Source: Tannerellaceae bacterium
GTDB taxonomy: Bacteria > Bacteroidota > Bacteroidia > Bacteroidales > Tannerellaceae
Length of the DNA stretch: 48,880 nt
NCBI GenBank assembly: GCA_031255855.1
Contig: JAIRRS010000010.1
Span: 1 to 48,880, forward strand
Direction of reading: 5' to 3'
Under the pieces are notes generated by a model that saw nothing but the letters and a program-made list of their open reading frames with translations, ran no database searches and had not been told where the DNA came from. The position numbers were made by a program, and so were the translations under genes. Numbering within the stretch: the stretch's first letter is position 1; each line of letters begins with the position of its first letter. Of this stretch, positions 9,033 to 17,957 are shown one piece after another.

Positions 9033-9667
9033 TTCATCAGGAAGCGTTAGACGCTTATATTCTTTCCCATATTGACGAAGAAGGCGCATTGCTGGCAGAA
9101 CTGGACAGAGATGCACATGTAAACTTGTTGCGTCCGCGCATGATATCAGGACATCTTCAGGGGCGCATCCTCAAAATGATTTGCCGGATGCTCCGTCCGC
9201 GGCGCATCCTGGAAATCGGGACCTTTACCGGCTATGCAACACTTTGCATGGCAGAAGGACTTCAGGGAGATGCGTTGATTCACTCCATTGAAATCAATGA
9301 TGAGATGGAAGACTTTATCATGAAATACCTGTCGCGTTCTCCTTACAGAGATAAAATCAAGTTGCATATCGGGGATGCCATGCAAATAATCCCTGCTTTG
9401 AACGAGATGTTTGATTTGGTTTTCATTGATGCGGATAAACGCCTCTATTCGGATTATTACGATTTAGTTTTTCCCTATGTACATAAAGGAGGGGTTATCT
9501 TGGCCGACAACATTTTGTGGGACGGTAAAGTGTTGGATGAGCCTCACCCAAGCGATAAACAGACAATTGCAATTCTTGATTTTAACGAAAAGATAAAACA
9601 GGATGCGGGAATAGAAAAAGTTATACTACCTTTACGCGACGGCCTCATGGTAATGTGGAAAAAATAA
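9029..9667 (+). CDS. SAM-dependent O-methyltransferase (COMT/CaffeoylCoA-type)
   Basis: A class I methyltransferase of the O-methyltransferase family 3 type, probably cytosolic and metal-dependent. Motif I reads ILEIGTFTGYAT. The acidic post-I region (SIEIN) and the metal-ligand motif DLVFIDADK with following YSDYYD are clear, and VILADNILWDGKV matches the family's second metal site. At 212 residues it has the normal bacterial length. It starts within the pyk stop codon (ATGA), so the two are translationally coupled. The natural acceptor of the family's bacterial members is usually unknown; this one cannot be told from sequence. Confidence 0.85.
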   Translation: MIHQEALDAYILSHIDEEGALLAELDRDAHVNLLRPRMISGHLQGRILKMICRMLRPRRILEIGTFTGYATLCMAEGLQGDALIHSIEINDEMEDFIMKYLSRSPYRDKIKLHIGDAMQIIPALNEMFDLVFIDADKRLYSDYYDLVFPYVHKGGVILADNILWDGKVLDEPHPSDKQTIAILDFNEKIKQDAGIEKVILPLRDGLMVMWKK

Positions 9668-9679
9668 AAGCAAAACACG

Positions 9680-10015
9680 ATGGACAGAAAACGATTAGAA
9701 AAAATTGAACGCCTGATTCAAAAAGAATTGGGTGATATATTCCAAAAGCAAACCCAAGCAATGCCCGGCACGTTAATTTCTGTGAGCAGGGTTAGGGTAA
9801 GTGCGGACTTAAGTGTAACAAAGGCTTATTTAAGTATTTTCCCTTCCGGGAAAGGGAAAGAGTTGATAGAAGCAATCCGTGCCAATACAAAAGCGATACG
9901 CTATGACCTCGGCCAGCGTGTCCGTACCCAGTTGAGGCATATTCCTGAACTCACTTTCTTTATTGATGATTCGTTAGATTATATTGAAAATATAGACAAA
10001 CTGCTAAATCGTTGA
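9680..10015 (+). CDS. rbfA: 30S ribosome-binding factor A
   Basis: Binds the small ribosomal subunit late in maturation and helps 16S rRNA 5' end processing, especially in the cold. The 111-residue protein is a single KH-like domain. Recognisable are the N-terminal helix (RLEKIERLIQKELGDIF), the segment VSRVRVSADLSVTKAYLSIF, and RHIPELTFFIDDSLDY near the C-terminus, all typical of RbfA. It lies 12 bases after the methyltransferase gene and just before the lipoprotein-transporter permease gene, a linkage often seen in Bacteroidales. Confidence 0.93.
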   Translation: MDRKRLEKIERLIQKELGDIFQKQTQAMPGTLISVSRVRVSADLSVTKAYLSIFPSGKGKELIEAIRANTKAIRYDLGQRVRTQLRHIPELTFFIDDSLDYIENIDKLLNR

Positions 10016-10020
10016 TAAGT

Positions 10021-10078
10021 AACAAGTGGCAGTTGAGAATGAATTTGACTGTCAACTATCGACTGTCGACTGTCAATT
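10021..10078. repeat. ACTGTC-type intergenic repeats before the permease gene
   Basis: Three copies of GACTGTC (10047, 10061, 10068) plus GGCAGTTGA/TCAACTA arms form a repetitive, partly self-complementary spacer. It shares ACAAGTG, GCAGTTG and ACTGTCAATT with the palindrome at 7474-7558. Confidence 0.45.
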
Positions 10079-10082
10079 GAAA

Positions 10083-11327
10083 ATGAATTTTCCTTTTTTC
10101 ATAGCCCGGCGATATCTGTTCTCCAAGAAGTCGCATAATGCCATTAATATAATTTCTATGGTGTCTGTTTGTGGAGTAGTAGTAGCTACTATTGCCTTGG
10201 TATGTGCCTTGTCGGTGTTTAATGGCTTCAACGATCTGGTAGCTTCCATGTTTAGCAGCCTCGACCCTGACTTGAAAATTACGCCCAAATCCGGGAAGGT
10301 GTTCGAACCAACAAAAGAGATACGGGAATTGTTGAATGCAGAGGGCGTAGAATCTTATTGCGAAGTGTTGCAAGACAATGCTTTGATAAAATACCGCGAA
10401 CGGCAGGTCATTGGAGTCATAAAAGGGGTAGACGACAATTATAAAGAACTTACTTCTATTGGCGATGTGCTGGTAGATGGTGAGTTCATCCTTTATGACG
10501 AGGTGGCCAACTATACGACGATGGGTATTGGATTGGCTGCTGCTTTGGGAATCAACGCCAATTTTGTTTCCCCCCTTGAAATCTACGCTCCCAAACGGAA
10601 TGAATCAGTGAACCTTTCTAACCCTTCAACGTCTTTTAATCTGGAATATGCATATATTCGGGGGGTTTTCCGAATGAACCAGCAAGTATATGATGAAGAA
10701 TATATGATTGTTCCCCTTTCGTTGGCGAGAGATTTGTTTGCATATGAAAATGAAGTGTCGGCTATAGAAATAAAGTTGGCAGGCAATGCCCGTTCGAGCT
10801 CTGTGAAAAAAGAACTGTCAAAATCGCTTGGTGATAATTTTGTTGTGAAAGACCGTTTTGAGCAACAAGAAGCATCCTTTAAGATGATGCAGATAGAAAA
10901 ATGGATGACATTCCTGATATTGTGCTTTATCCTGGCAATAGCCTTGTTTAATGTTATCGGTTCGTTGTCGATGTTGATGATTGAAAAACAAGACGACGTT
11001 AAAACACTACGTAACATGGGGGCTGACGATACCCTGATTCGACGAATCTTCCTTTTTGAAGGTTGGATGATTTCCGGATTTGGAGCGTTGATTGGAATCG
11101 TGATAGGATTGGCGCTTTGTCTTCTCCAGCAAGAATTGGGATTAATAAAAATGGGGACTGCCGGTGCGTTTGTCATAGACAGTTATCCGGTACGTGTGGT
11201 TTTCAGTGATATCGTGATTGTCTTTGTAACAGTTGTCAGTATAGGATTTCTTTCCGCCTGGTATCCTGTTTATCATTTGGGAGACCGGTGGATAGGAAAG
11301 AAATATATTTTATGTATTTGTAAATAA
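10083..11327 (+). CDS. ABC transporter permease, LolC/LolE (FtsX) type
   Basis: Inner-membrane permease of the family that extracts lipoproteins for transport to the outer membrane. An N-terminal helix (about residues 20-45, VCGVVVATIALVCALSVF) follows the typical FIARRYLFSKKSHNAINIIS start. A large periplasmic MacB-PCD-like domain covers roughly residues 50-270, then three helices with the FtsX-domain sequence IGSLSMLMIEKQDDVKTLRN. At 414 residues the length fits LolC/E. I start at ATG 10083; the frame is open upstream only through repeat DNA. No ATPase gene adjoins it, so its LolD-like partner must lie elsewhere. The C-terminal tail (KKYILCICK) is unusual. Confidence 0.85.
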   Translation: MNFPFFIARRYLFSKKSHNAINIISMVSVCGVVVATIALVCALSVFNGFNDLVASMFSSLDPDLKITPKSGKVFEPTKEIRELLNAEGVESYCEVLQDNALIKYRERQVIGVIKGVDDNYKELTSIGDVLVDGEFILYDEVANYTTMGIGLAAALGINANFVSPLEIYAPKRNESVNLSNPSTSFNLEYAYIRGVFRMNQQVYDEEYMIVPLSLARDLFAYENEVSAIEIKLAGNARSSSVKKELSKSLGDNFVVKDRFEQQEASFKMMQIEKWMTFLILCFILAIALFNVIGSLSMLMIEKQDDVKTLRNMGADDTLIRRIFLFEGWMISGFGALIGIVIGLALCLLQQELGLIKMGTAGAFVIDSYPVRVVFSDIVIVFVTVVSIGFLSAWYPVYHLGDRWIGKKYILCICK

Positions 11328-11334
11328 TATGGAT

Positions 11335-11342
11335 TACATTTG
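11335..11342 (+). promoter_or_regulatory. -7 box of the tricorn-type protease gene
   Basis: TACATTTG matches TAnnTTTG, 25 bases before the ATG at 11367. The TTTG at 11317 is too close to be a standard -33 element, so the promoter is only moderately supported. Confidence 0.4.
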
Positions 11343-11366
11343 TAGATAACTAAAAACATAAAGTTT

Positions 11367-14300
11367 ATGAGAAACACATTTTTATCTATTTTTATTTTTT
11401 TATGTGCCGGAACTATTTCTGCCGCTTTGGCTGCCGGAGAAGGCAGGCTATTGCGCTTTCCGGCTACAAATGGCAACGAGATTGTTTTTTCGTATGCAGG
11501 TGATTTATATAAAGTATCTATAAATGGAGGAGAGGCTTCGCGCTTGACTTCACATGTAGGATATGAAATGTTTCCAAAATTTTCGCCTGATGGCAAAACA
11601 ATAGCATTTACCGGACAATACGACGGAAATACCGAAGTATACACGATTCCTGCCTCCGGTGGTGAACCGTTGAGAGTAACCTATACTCCCACTAACGCCC
11701 GGGATGATTTGGGTGATCGGATGGGACCCAACAATATCGTGATGGCTTGGACACCCGATGGTGAAAATATCGTATATCGCAATCGTATCAGTTCCGGTTT
11801 CGACGGTAAGTTATTCGTTGTAAATAGAGAAGGCGGATTATCACAACCCATCCCTTTGCCTGAAGGCGGTTTCTGCTGCTATTCTCCAGATGGCAGCAAA
11901 CTCGCTTATAATCGCGTGATGCGCGAGTTTCGTACCTGGAAATATTATAAAGGCGGAATGGCCGATGATGTATGGGTATACGATCCTGCAAAGAAAATGG
12001 TTGAAAATATCACAAATAATAATGCACAAGATATCATGCCTATGTGGTCTGGGGATAACATATTTTATATCTCCGATCGGGACCGTACAATGAATATCTT
12101 TGTATATACCACTACTACCAAACAAACAAGGAAAGTGACTGACTTTACAGAATACGATGTAAAATTCCCAAGTATCAATGGGAATACGATTGTTTTTGAA
12201 AATGGTGGTTATATCTATAAGATGGATGTGGCGGACGGCAAGCCTGAAAAGGTAAATATCACCCTTTCATCGGATAATATTTATGCCAGGTCTGATATCA
12301 GAGATGGTGCGAAATATATTACGGCAGTCAGCCTTTCGCCTGATGGGGAGCGTCTGGCCGTTACAACTCGCGGTGAAGTCTTTGATATACCTGCCGATAA
12401 AGGGGTGACGAAAAATATTACCCGCACCCCTGGCGTACATGAACGGAACGCTCAATGGTCGCCCGACGGTAAATGGATTGCTTATATCTCGGATAAAACC
12501 GGCGAAACGGAATTATGGCTGCAAAATATAGCTGGCGGCGAACCTGTGCAATTTACCAAGAACAATGATACTTACATCCGGGATTTTGTATGGAGTCCTG
12601 ATTCGAAAAAAATTGTTTATACAGACAGGAAAAACCGTATCAACCTGCTTGACGTAGAAAGTAAAACCAAGGTAAACGTGCTGGAAGATCCGATCAGTGA
12701 AATCCGGGGCGTTGTCTTTTCTCCGGATAATAATTGGCTGACATATGCCCGGACGGCAGAAAATGACTTCCGGATTGTATACGTATATAATATAGCTTCA
12801 AAGAAAGAATATCCCGTAACCGACAAGTGGTATGACTCGTATTCACCGGTGTTTAGTACGGATGGGAAGTATCTTGTATTCACTTCGATGAGAGATTTTA
12901 ACCCTACATACAGCAGTACGGAATGGAATCATTCCTATAGCAATATGGGCGGGGTATATCTTGCTCTTTTAAGTAAAGAAACGCCCTCTCCCTTCATAGA
13001 GAAAGACGCAATCGTTGGTGGGAAAAAACAAGGAGACACAAATAAGGAAAAAGGGAAAGAGAATGCGTCTGATGCTAAATCATCAGGAGTGACTGTAACG
13101 TTTGATCCGGATGGCATTACCGATCGTATAATCAAATTGCCGATCTCTGCAGGAAGGTATGGAAACTTTTATTCGGATGGTGAAAGGGTATATTATGCTA
13201 TGGGACGAAACACGAAAGTGTTCGACCTAAAGAAACAAAAACAAGAGGACGTGGCTGATGCAGCCATGATGTACGTTGAGCCGGGAAGTAAAAAGGCCTT
13301 ATTTATGAGTCTTCCTTCCAAGCTGTATGTCATGGATATTCCTTCCGGTAAGGCGGATTTGAAAGACGCTGTTGATGTTTGGAATATGAAAATTTCGACC
13401 GTCTTCCCACAAGAATGGGCACAAATATTTAATGAAGCATGGAGAGCTATGAGGGATGGCTTTTATGTAGAAAACATGCACGGGGTTGATTGGGAAGCTA
13501 TGAAAAAGAAATATGAAGTATTGCTTCCTTATATCAAAAACCGCCTTGACCTGAATTACGTTATTGGTGAAATGATAGGCGAGTTGAACGTCGGTCATGC
13601 TTACATTAGTCCTGGCGAATATGAAAAGGCAAACCGTATACAGACCGGTTTATTGGGAGCTGAGATTTCCCGCGATGCAGGGAGCGGTTTCTTCCGTCTT
13701 GAGAAGATTTGGCCGGGAGCTTCCTGGAGCAAGGATTTGCGTTCTCCATTAACGGAACCGGGTGTTGAAGCCCATGTAGGTGAATATATCGTTGCCATTG
13801 ACGGTGTGCCTACCAATTCTGTGAAAGACATGTATTCATTATTGACAGGAAAAGCAGGTATCCCGACGGAATTGTCACTTAATACGAAAGCTCAATTGGC
13901 CGGAGCTCACAAGATAGTAATTAGTCCGTTGGCCGATGAATACGCCTTGCAACACTATAACTGGGTACAAAGAAATATCCGGAAGGTAGACGAAGCAACA
14001 AATGGTAAAGTAGGCTATGTATATATCCCTGATATGGGAGTGGAAGGGTTGAATGAGTTTTCACGCTATTTCTATCCTCAGTTAGACAAAGAAGGGTTGA
14101 TTATTGACGACCGTGCGAATGGAGGTGGGAATGTTTCGCCGATGATTTTGGAACGTCTGGCCAGGGAACCTTATCGTATAACGATGTATCGCGGTTCTAA
14201 ACGCACCGGAACAATTCCTGATGCTGTGCAAGTAGGCCCTAAGGTATGCCTTATCAATAAATATTCCGCTTCCGACGGCGATTTGTTCCCATGGGGTTTT

Positions 14301-14612
14301 CGCGCCCTTGGATTAGGTAAATTGATAGGAACCCGTACATGGGGAGGTATTGTCGGCATCAGTGGTTCGCTACCGTTTATTGACGGTACCGACCTTCGTG
14401 TGCCTTTCTTTACCAGTTACGACCCCAAAACGGGTGACTGGATTATTGAAAACCACGGGGTCGATCCTGATATCCTGATTGATAACGACCCTGTCAAAGA
14501 ATGGAACGGCGAAGACGAACAACTAAGCCGTGCCATCGAAGAAGTAATGAAAGAATTAAAGAACCGCAAACCACTTCCCGGGATTCCTGCACCACGCGTT
14601 TGGAATAAATAA
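11367..14612 (+). CDS. Secreted tricorn-type protease (S41 family)
   Basis: A large exported peptidase, likely periplasmic, degrading peptides. A Sec signal peptide (about residues 1-22, ending AALAA) is followed by WD40/PD40 beta-propeller repeats (FSPDGKTIAFTG, YSPDGSKLAYNR, WSPDGKWIAYIS and others) up to about residue 540. A lysine-rich linker (about 550-575), a tricorn C1 helical region (EAWRAMRDGFYVENMHGVDW), a PDZ-like domain and the S41 catalytic core complete it. The nucleophile is Ser in YSASDGDLFPWGF (about residue 969). The region IIDDRANGGGNVS is also typical. At 1081 residues it is full length. It is monocistronic and ends in a strong hairpin. Confidence 0.93.
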   Translation: MRNTFLSIFIFLCAGTISAALAAGEGRLLRFPATNGNEIVFSYAGDLYKVSINGGEASRLTSHVGYEMFPKFSPDGKTIAFTGQYDGNTEVYTIPASGGEPLRVTYTPTNARDDLGDRMGPNNIVMAWTPDGENIVYRNRISSGFDGKLFVVNREGGLSQPIPLPEGGFCCYSPDGSKLAYNRVMREFRTWKYYKGGMADDVWVYDPAKKMVENITNNNAQDIMPMWSGDNIFYISDRDRTMNIFVYTTTTKQTRKVTDFTEYDVKFPSINGNTIVFENGGYIYKMDVADGKPEKVNITLSSDNIYARSDIRDGAKYITAVSLSPDGERLAVTTRGEVFDIPADKGVTKNITRTPGVHERNAQWSPDGKWIAYISDKTGETELWLQNIAGGEPVQFTKNNDTYIRDFVWSPDSKKIVYTDRKNRINLLDVESKTKVNVLEDPISEIRGVVFSPDNNWLTYARTAENDFRIVYVYNIASKKEYPVTDKWYDSYSPVFSTDGKYLVFTSMRDFNPTYSSTEWNHSYSNMGGVYLALLSKETPSPFIEKDAIVGGKKQGDTNKEKGKENASDAKSSGVTVTFDPDGITDRIIKLPISAGRYGNFYSDGERVYYAMGRNTKVFDLKKQKQEDVADAAMMYVEPGSKKALFMSLPSKLYVMDIPSGKADLKDAVDVWNMKISTVFPQEWAQIFNEAWRAMRDGFYVENMHGVDWEAMKKKYEVLLPYIKNRLDLNYVIGEMIGELNVGHAYISPGEYEKANRIQTGLLGAEISRDAGSGFFRLEKIWPGASWSKDLRSPLTEPGVEAHVGEYIVAIDGVPTNSVKDMYSLLTGKAGIPTELSLNTKAQLAGAHKIVISPLADEYALQHYNWVQRNIRKVDEATNGKVGYVYIPDMGVEGLNEFSRYFYPQLDKEGLIIDDRANGGGNVSPMILERLAREPYRITMYRGSKRTGTIPDAVQVGPKVCLINKYSASDGDLFPWGFRALGLGKLIGTRTWGGIVGISGSLPFIDGTDLRVPFFTSYDPKTGDWIIENHGVDPDILIDNDPVKEWNGEDEQLSRAIEEVMKELKNRKPLPGIPAPRVWNK

Positions 14613-14633
14613 CGGAGGATTTTAGGAAAAACG

Positions 14634-14712
14634 AAAAGGTGGTAGATAGTAAGCAGTAAGCGAAACGTGATAAATACGGGTGAAACTTACGGCTTATGGT
14701 CTACCACCTTTT
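14634..14712 (+). terminator. Long hairpin terminator after the protease gene
   Basis: A perfect 12-bp stem, AAAAGGTGGTAG at 14634-14645 with CTACCACCTTTT at 14701-14712, encloses an inner stem (TAAGCAGTAAG at 14650 with CTTACGGCTTA at 14686). It is followed by more T residues. The 55-base loop region is longer than in usual intrinsic terminators, but the outer stem plus T-tract fits. Confidence 0.7.
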
Positions 14713-14747
14713 TACTTTGAACACGCTAAATTGTGAAGAGTGATGTC

Positions 14748-14776
14748 TTGCTATTCGCATGTTGTAGTTATATTTG
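14748..14776 (+). promoter_or_regulatory. Promoter of the DUF4254-GT9-kinase operon
   Basis: TTG at 14748-14750 and TATATTTG at 14769-14776 are separated by 18 bases, close to the Bacteroidetes -33/-7 arrangement. The start would be near 14782, 25 bases before the ATG at 14807. Confidence 0.5.
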
Positions 14777-14806
14777 TGGAATAAATTTTAAAGAAAAGGA
14801 TTAGCT

Positions 14807-15412
14807 ATGGATTTTAGTGCAATGAGTTATCAAATTTTCGAGAAGGCGACAGATGATTACCACGTGGAAGACCACGTGGATACCCCGATAAATAATCCGT
14901 ATGAATTAAAGAGTATCGAATACTATCTGTATCTGAAGAATTGGATAGATGCTGTGCAGTGGCATTTAGAAGACATTATCCGTAACCCGGATATCAACCC
15001 GGTTGAGGCATTGGCTATTAAGCGGAGGATTGATAAGTCGAACCAGGAACGGACAGATCTGGTAGAACTGATAGACAGTTATTTCCTGGAAACCTACAAA
15101 GAGGTGAAGGCGCTAGCCGACGCCACAATCAATACTGAAAGCCCAGCTTGGGCAGTAGACCGCCTCTCTATACTTGTGTTGAAAATATACCATATGCATC
15201 AGGAAGCTACCCGTCCGGATGCCGAACCGGCTCATAAAACGGCCTGCCAACAAAAACTGGCTGTGTTGCTGGAACAAAAAAAAGACCTTTCTTCCGCATT
15301 GAACCAATTATTGGATGATATTAAGGAGGGAAGAAAATTCATGAAAGTCTATAAGCAAATGAAGATGTATAACGACCCATCGTTGAATCCGGTACTTTAC
15401 GGAAAAAAATAA
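14807..15412 (+). CDS. DUF4254 family protein
   Basis: A 201-residue, largely helical cytosolic protein without signal peptide or membrane segment. The body (SIEYYLYLKNWIDAVQWHLED, RIDKSNQERTDLVELID) is recognisable as DUF4254, a Bacteroidetes family of unknown function usually found next to LPS-core glycosyltransferases. The stop and the start of the following heptosyltransferase-like gene share one base, and the kinase gene follows with an ATGA overlap, so the three are one translation-coupled unit. A role in LPS core assembly is inference from that context alone. Confidence 0.8.
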   Translation: MDFSAMSYQIFEKATDDYHVEDHVDTPINNPYELKSIEYYLYLKNWIDAVQWHLEDIIRNPDINPVEALAIKRRIDKSNQERTDLVELIDSYFLETYKEVKALADATINTESPAWAVDRLSILVLKIYHMHQEATRPDAEPAHKTACQQKLAVLLEQKKDLSSALNQLLDDIKEGRKFMKVYKQMKMYNDPSLNPVLYGKK

Positions 15413-16443
15413 TGGCGAACATCTTAGTAATACGGCTCTCTGCTATTGGCGACGTGGCAATGACTATCCCGGTAATTTATTCAGCCGCCAAACAAAACCC
15501 GAATGACACATTCATGGTGCTGACACAGGCTTTCCTGATTCCTGTCTTTGTGAACCGCCCAAAGAATGTAGAGGTGACGGGCATCAGTATCACTGGCTCG
15601 GAAAAGTCGTTTCGCGGGCTGTTTCGTTTTGCCGGTGCATTTTCAACCTACGATTTCGACATTGTGCTGGATTTGCACGATGTCATCCGGACAATGATTG
15701 TCCGTACTCTTTTCCGGATAAGAGGAAAAAAAATATATGTTGTAAACAAAGCCCGGAAAGAACGAAAAGCGCTGACAGCCCGCAATAACAAAGCGTTGAA
15801 ATCGATCCGCCCGGTAATAGACCGTTATGCCGATGTGTTTAAAGATGCCGGGCTTTCCTGTCAGGAAGAATTCCAATCCCTTTTTGAAGACCACCCCGCG
15901 AATATTACTGTTATCGAAGAGCTTATTGGACCAAAGAAAGGGAAATGGATCGGTGTTGCTCCCTTTGCCAAGCATCAGGGAAAGATATATCCACCCGATA
16001 AAATGGAACAAGTAGTGGCTAAATTATCGAAGAACGAAGATTACACCTTGCTCCTGCTGGGGGCGAGAGGGTATGAAGAAGCCATTCTCGAACAATGGGC
16101 TTTCCAATATCCAAGAGTGACAACGATTGTGGGAAGTTTTTCGTTGGATGTTGAATTATCCTTGATTAGCGCGTTAGATGTTCTGCTTTGTATGGATTCT
16201 GCCAATATGCACTTTGCTTCTTTGGTGGGTACGACCGTTGTTTCTGTATGGGGCGCCACCCATCCGTATGCAGGTTTTTATGGTTACCGCCAGAAACCGG
16301 AAAATATTGTCCAACTGAATTTGAGTTGCCGTCCCTGTTCTGTGTTTGGCGAGAAACCTTGTTTCCGTGGAGATTGGGCATGTATGACACAACTTCCTCC
16401 CAGCCGGATTATTGATAAAGTAGAAGAAATCCTATCCCGATGA
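15412..16443 (+). CDS. Glycosyltransferase family 9 (heptosyltransferase-like)
   Basis: Probably transfers a heptose or similar sugar from a nucleotide donor to the lipid A-core acceptor at the cytoplasmic face. The N-terminus ILVIRLSAIGDVAMTIPVI is the family's acceptor-domain signature. The donor-side half has GVAPFAKHQGK, LLLGARGYEE, the CMDSANMHFASLVGT motif with VVSVWGATHPYAGFYGY, and a cysteine pair near the C-terminus (LSCRPCSVFGEKPCFRGD). It has 343 residues, typical of GT9. Which heptosyltransferase step it performs cannot be said; Bacteroidales cores often differ from the enterobacterial one. Confidence 0.88.
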   Translation: MANILVIRLSAIGDVAMTIPVIYSAAKQNPNDTFMVLTQAFLIPVFVNRPKNVEVTGISITGSEKSFRGLFRFAGAFSTYDFDIVLDLHDVIRTMIVRTLFRIRGKKIYVVNKARKERKALTARNNKALKSIRPVIDRYADVFKDAGLSCQEEFQSLFEDHPANITVIEELIGPKKGKWIGVAPFAKHQGKIYPPDKMEQVVAKLSKNEDYTLLLLGARGYEEAILEQWAFQYPRVTTIVGSFSLDVELSLISALDVLLCMDSANMHFASLVGTTVVSVWGATHPYAGFYGYRQKPENIVQLNLSCRPCSVFGEKPCFRGDWACMTQLPPSRIIDKVEEILSR

Positions 16444-17183
16444 AAATAGTAATCAATCCGGCATACAACCATTTTGCTTCGTTTGTAAACTCAATCCCTG
16501 AACAGTTTGCCAAGGAAGGGAGAAGCATCTATAAGGGCAGGAACGAAATCAAGGTTTTCGAGGTAGAGGATACTGAATTGAACGTAAAGCAATACAAAGT
16601 ACCGATATTAATCAATCGCCTGATCTATACTTTTTTTCGCCCGGCAAAAGCTTCAAGGGCATATAAATATGCACTGAAATTATTCGCAAAAGGATTTGAC
16701 ACGCCACAGCCTGTCGCATACATTTTATCCTATAAAACCGGATTGCTTCATCATGCCTATTTCGTCAGTTTCCAGTCGTCGTATACAAGGAACATGTATG
16801 AATTCGGGGAAGGAACGCTCGCCGGGCGTGAACATATTATCCGTGCTTTAGCCGAATATACCGCCCGTTTACATCAAGCCGGCGTGTATCATAAAGATTT
16901 TTCGCCGGGGAATATCTTATTTGAAGAAACGGAGGAGGGTGTAAAATTTTGTTTGATTGATATCAATCGCATGAAGTTTGCACCTGTTTCCATAGAAAAA
17001 GGATGCGCTAATTTCGCAAGGCTTTGGGGAAAAGAAGATTTGTTTGTTGTCTTGGCCGAAACATATGCCCGGGCTCAGAATGTGGATTGTGCCGGATGCC
17101 TCAAACAGATACTGTATTACCGCGCGCGGTTTTGGAAAAAATTCGGTAAAAAACATGAAATCCCTTTTGAAATGCAAGAATAG
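16440..17183 (+). CDS. WaaP/Kdo-type lipopolysaccharide kinase
   Basis: A protein-kinase-like small-molecule kinase, most likely phosphorylating a core sugar (Kdo or heptose) of LPS. The catalytic loop reads YHKDFSPGNILF (HKD at about 151-153, metal-ligand Asn at 158). The DFG-equivalent aspartate lies in LIDINRMKF (about residue 174). A glycine-poor N-lobe precedes them. At 247 residues it is of usual size for the family. It overlaps the GT9 gene by four bases (ATGA). Lipid A-core phosphorylation fits the neighbours, but the exact acceptor is unknown. Confidence 0.85.
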   Translation: MKIVINPAYNHFASFVNSIPEQFAKEGRSIYKGRNEIKVFEVEDTELNVKQYKVPILINRLIYTFFRPAKASRAYKYALKLFAKGFDTPQPVAYILSYKTGLLHHAYFVSFQSSYTRNMYEFGEGTLAGREHIIRALAEYTARLHQAGVYHKDFSPGNILFEETEEGVKFCLIDINRMKFAPVSIEKGCANFARLWGKEDLFVVLAETYARAQNVDCAGCLKQILYYRARFWKKFGKKHEIPFEMQE

Positions 17184-17184
17184 G

Positions 17185-17210
17185 GTTAGCCTTATTTTTT
17201 GTCGGCTAAC
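17185..17210. terminator. Small hairpin between converging glycan operons
   Basis: GTTAGCC (17185-17191) and GGCTAAC (17204-17210) form a 7-bp stem with a T-rich loop. One arm lies inside the last codons of the GT2 gene. The two operons stop only eight bases apart, so this is the only candidate terminator there. Confidence 0.4.
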
Positions 17211-17953
17211 GTAATTTCACTCCATCCTGTCTTTTGTGTACAGTGGGAAATGTAATATTTTTCTTCTTCAGACATATTATTCGTATCTACATACCAGGGA
17301 AGGTGTTCGGCTTGGTATGGATAGGCGGTACGATACGTTTCGACATAGCGGCTCCGGCTCAACCCGGCGTACGGGCGGTATAATGCAAAAGTAGTATCGA
17401 TGGGCGCGCGATATAGTTTATCATTTACAGGCTTCTTGTAAAACTGATTTTCCCACTGAACAACTTTTTCTTTATTGTTGTAGCGATCCGGGAGATTATC
17501 TATCCGTAAGGAGAAACCTGCTTTTCGAGCGAAAGGTCTTTCTTTTAATATCTTCAGGAAGTAATCAATGAAATCGCCAGGGCAATAATCGGCCGGAACG
17601 ACGTCGGAGTCTGTGTATATATAATAATCCGTGCAAAATTTTTTCCTGAGGTCTGATTTCCACAAGGCTTTGAAACCCAGATTTTCTTTCAGCTTAAAAA
17701 CGGGGAAAGGACATTCGGTGTAATATTGCAGTAGCGGGGGATAGGTAGATTGATTGTCGATTATATATATGTTTGCATACCCTCTTTGCATTAATGAATC
17801 AATCAGCTTTTTTAAGGTGCTCAACCGGTTGTAATTGTTTATTATGATGGGAATTTCTTTTCCTTCGACAATTTTTGACGGATTTATTTTCCCCCTGAGG
17901 AAAATATAAATGTTTTGCAAATAGATTTTTAACTGTTTGAATAGGTTTCCCAT
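17192..17953 (-). CDS. Glycosyltransferase family 2-like protein
   Basis: A GT-A fold transferase of 253 residues. The first sheet and nucleotide-binding segment IPIIINNYNRLSTLKKLIDSL is typical of family 2, and the metal-binding DxD motif is in YIYTDSDVVPADYC. A helical N-terminal stretch (about 1-25) could associate with the membrane, but it is not a clear signal. The C-terminal half (GLSRSRYVETYRTAYPYQAEHLPWYVD) resembles Bacteroidales polysaccharide and LPS transferases. It is last in a - strand operon behind FkbM and DUF5672 genes, starting five bases after the DUF5672 stop. Donor and acceptor are unknown. Confidence 0.8.
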   Translation of the reverse strand: MGNLFKQLKIYLQNIYIFLRGKINPSKIVEGKEIPIIINNYNRLSTLKKLIDSLMQRGYANIYIIDNQSTYPPLLQYYTECPFPVFKLKENLGFKALWKSDLRKKFCTDYYIYTDSDVVPADYCPGDFIDYFLKILKERPFARKAGFSLRIDNLPDRYNNKEKVVQWENQFYKKPVNDKLYRAPIDTTFALYRPYAGLSRSRYVETYRTAYPYQAEHLPWYVDTNNMSEEEKYYISHCTQKTGWSEITLADKK

Positions 17954-17957
17954 GTGG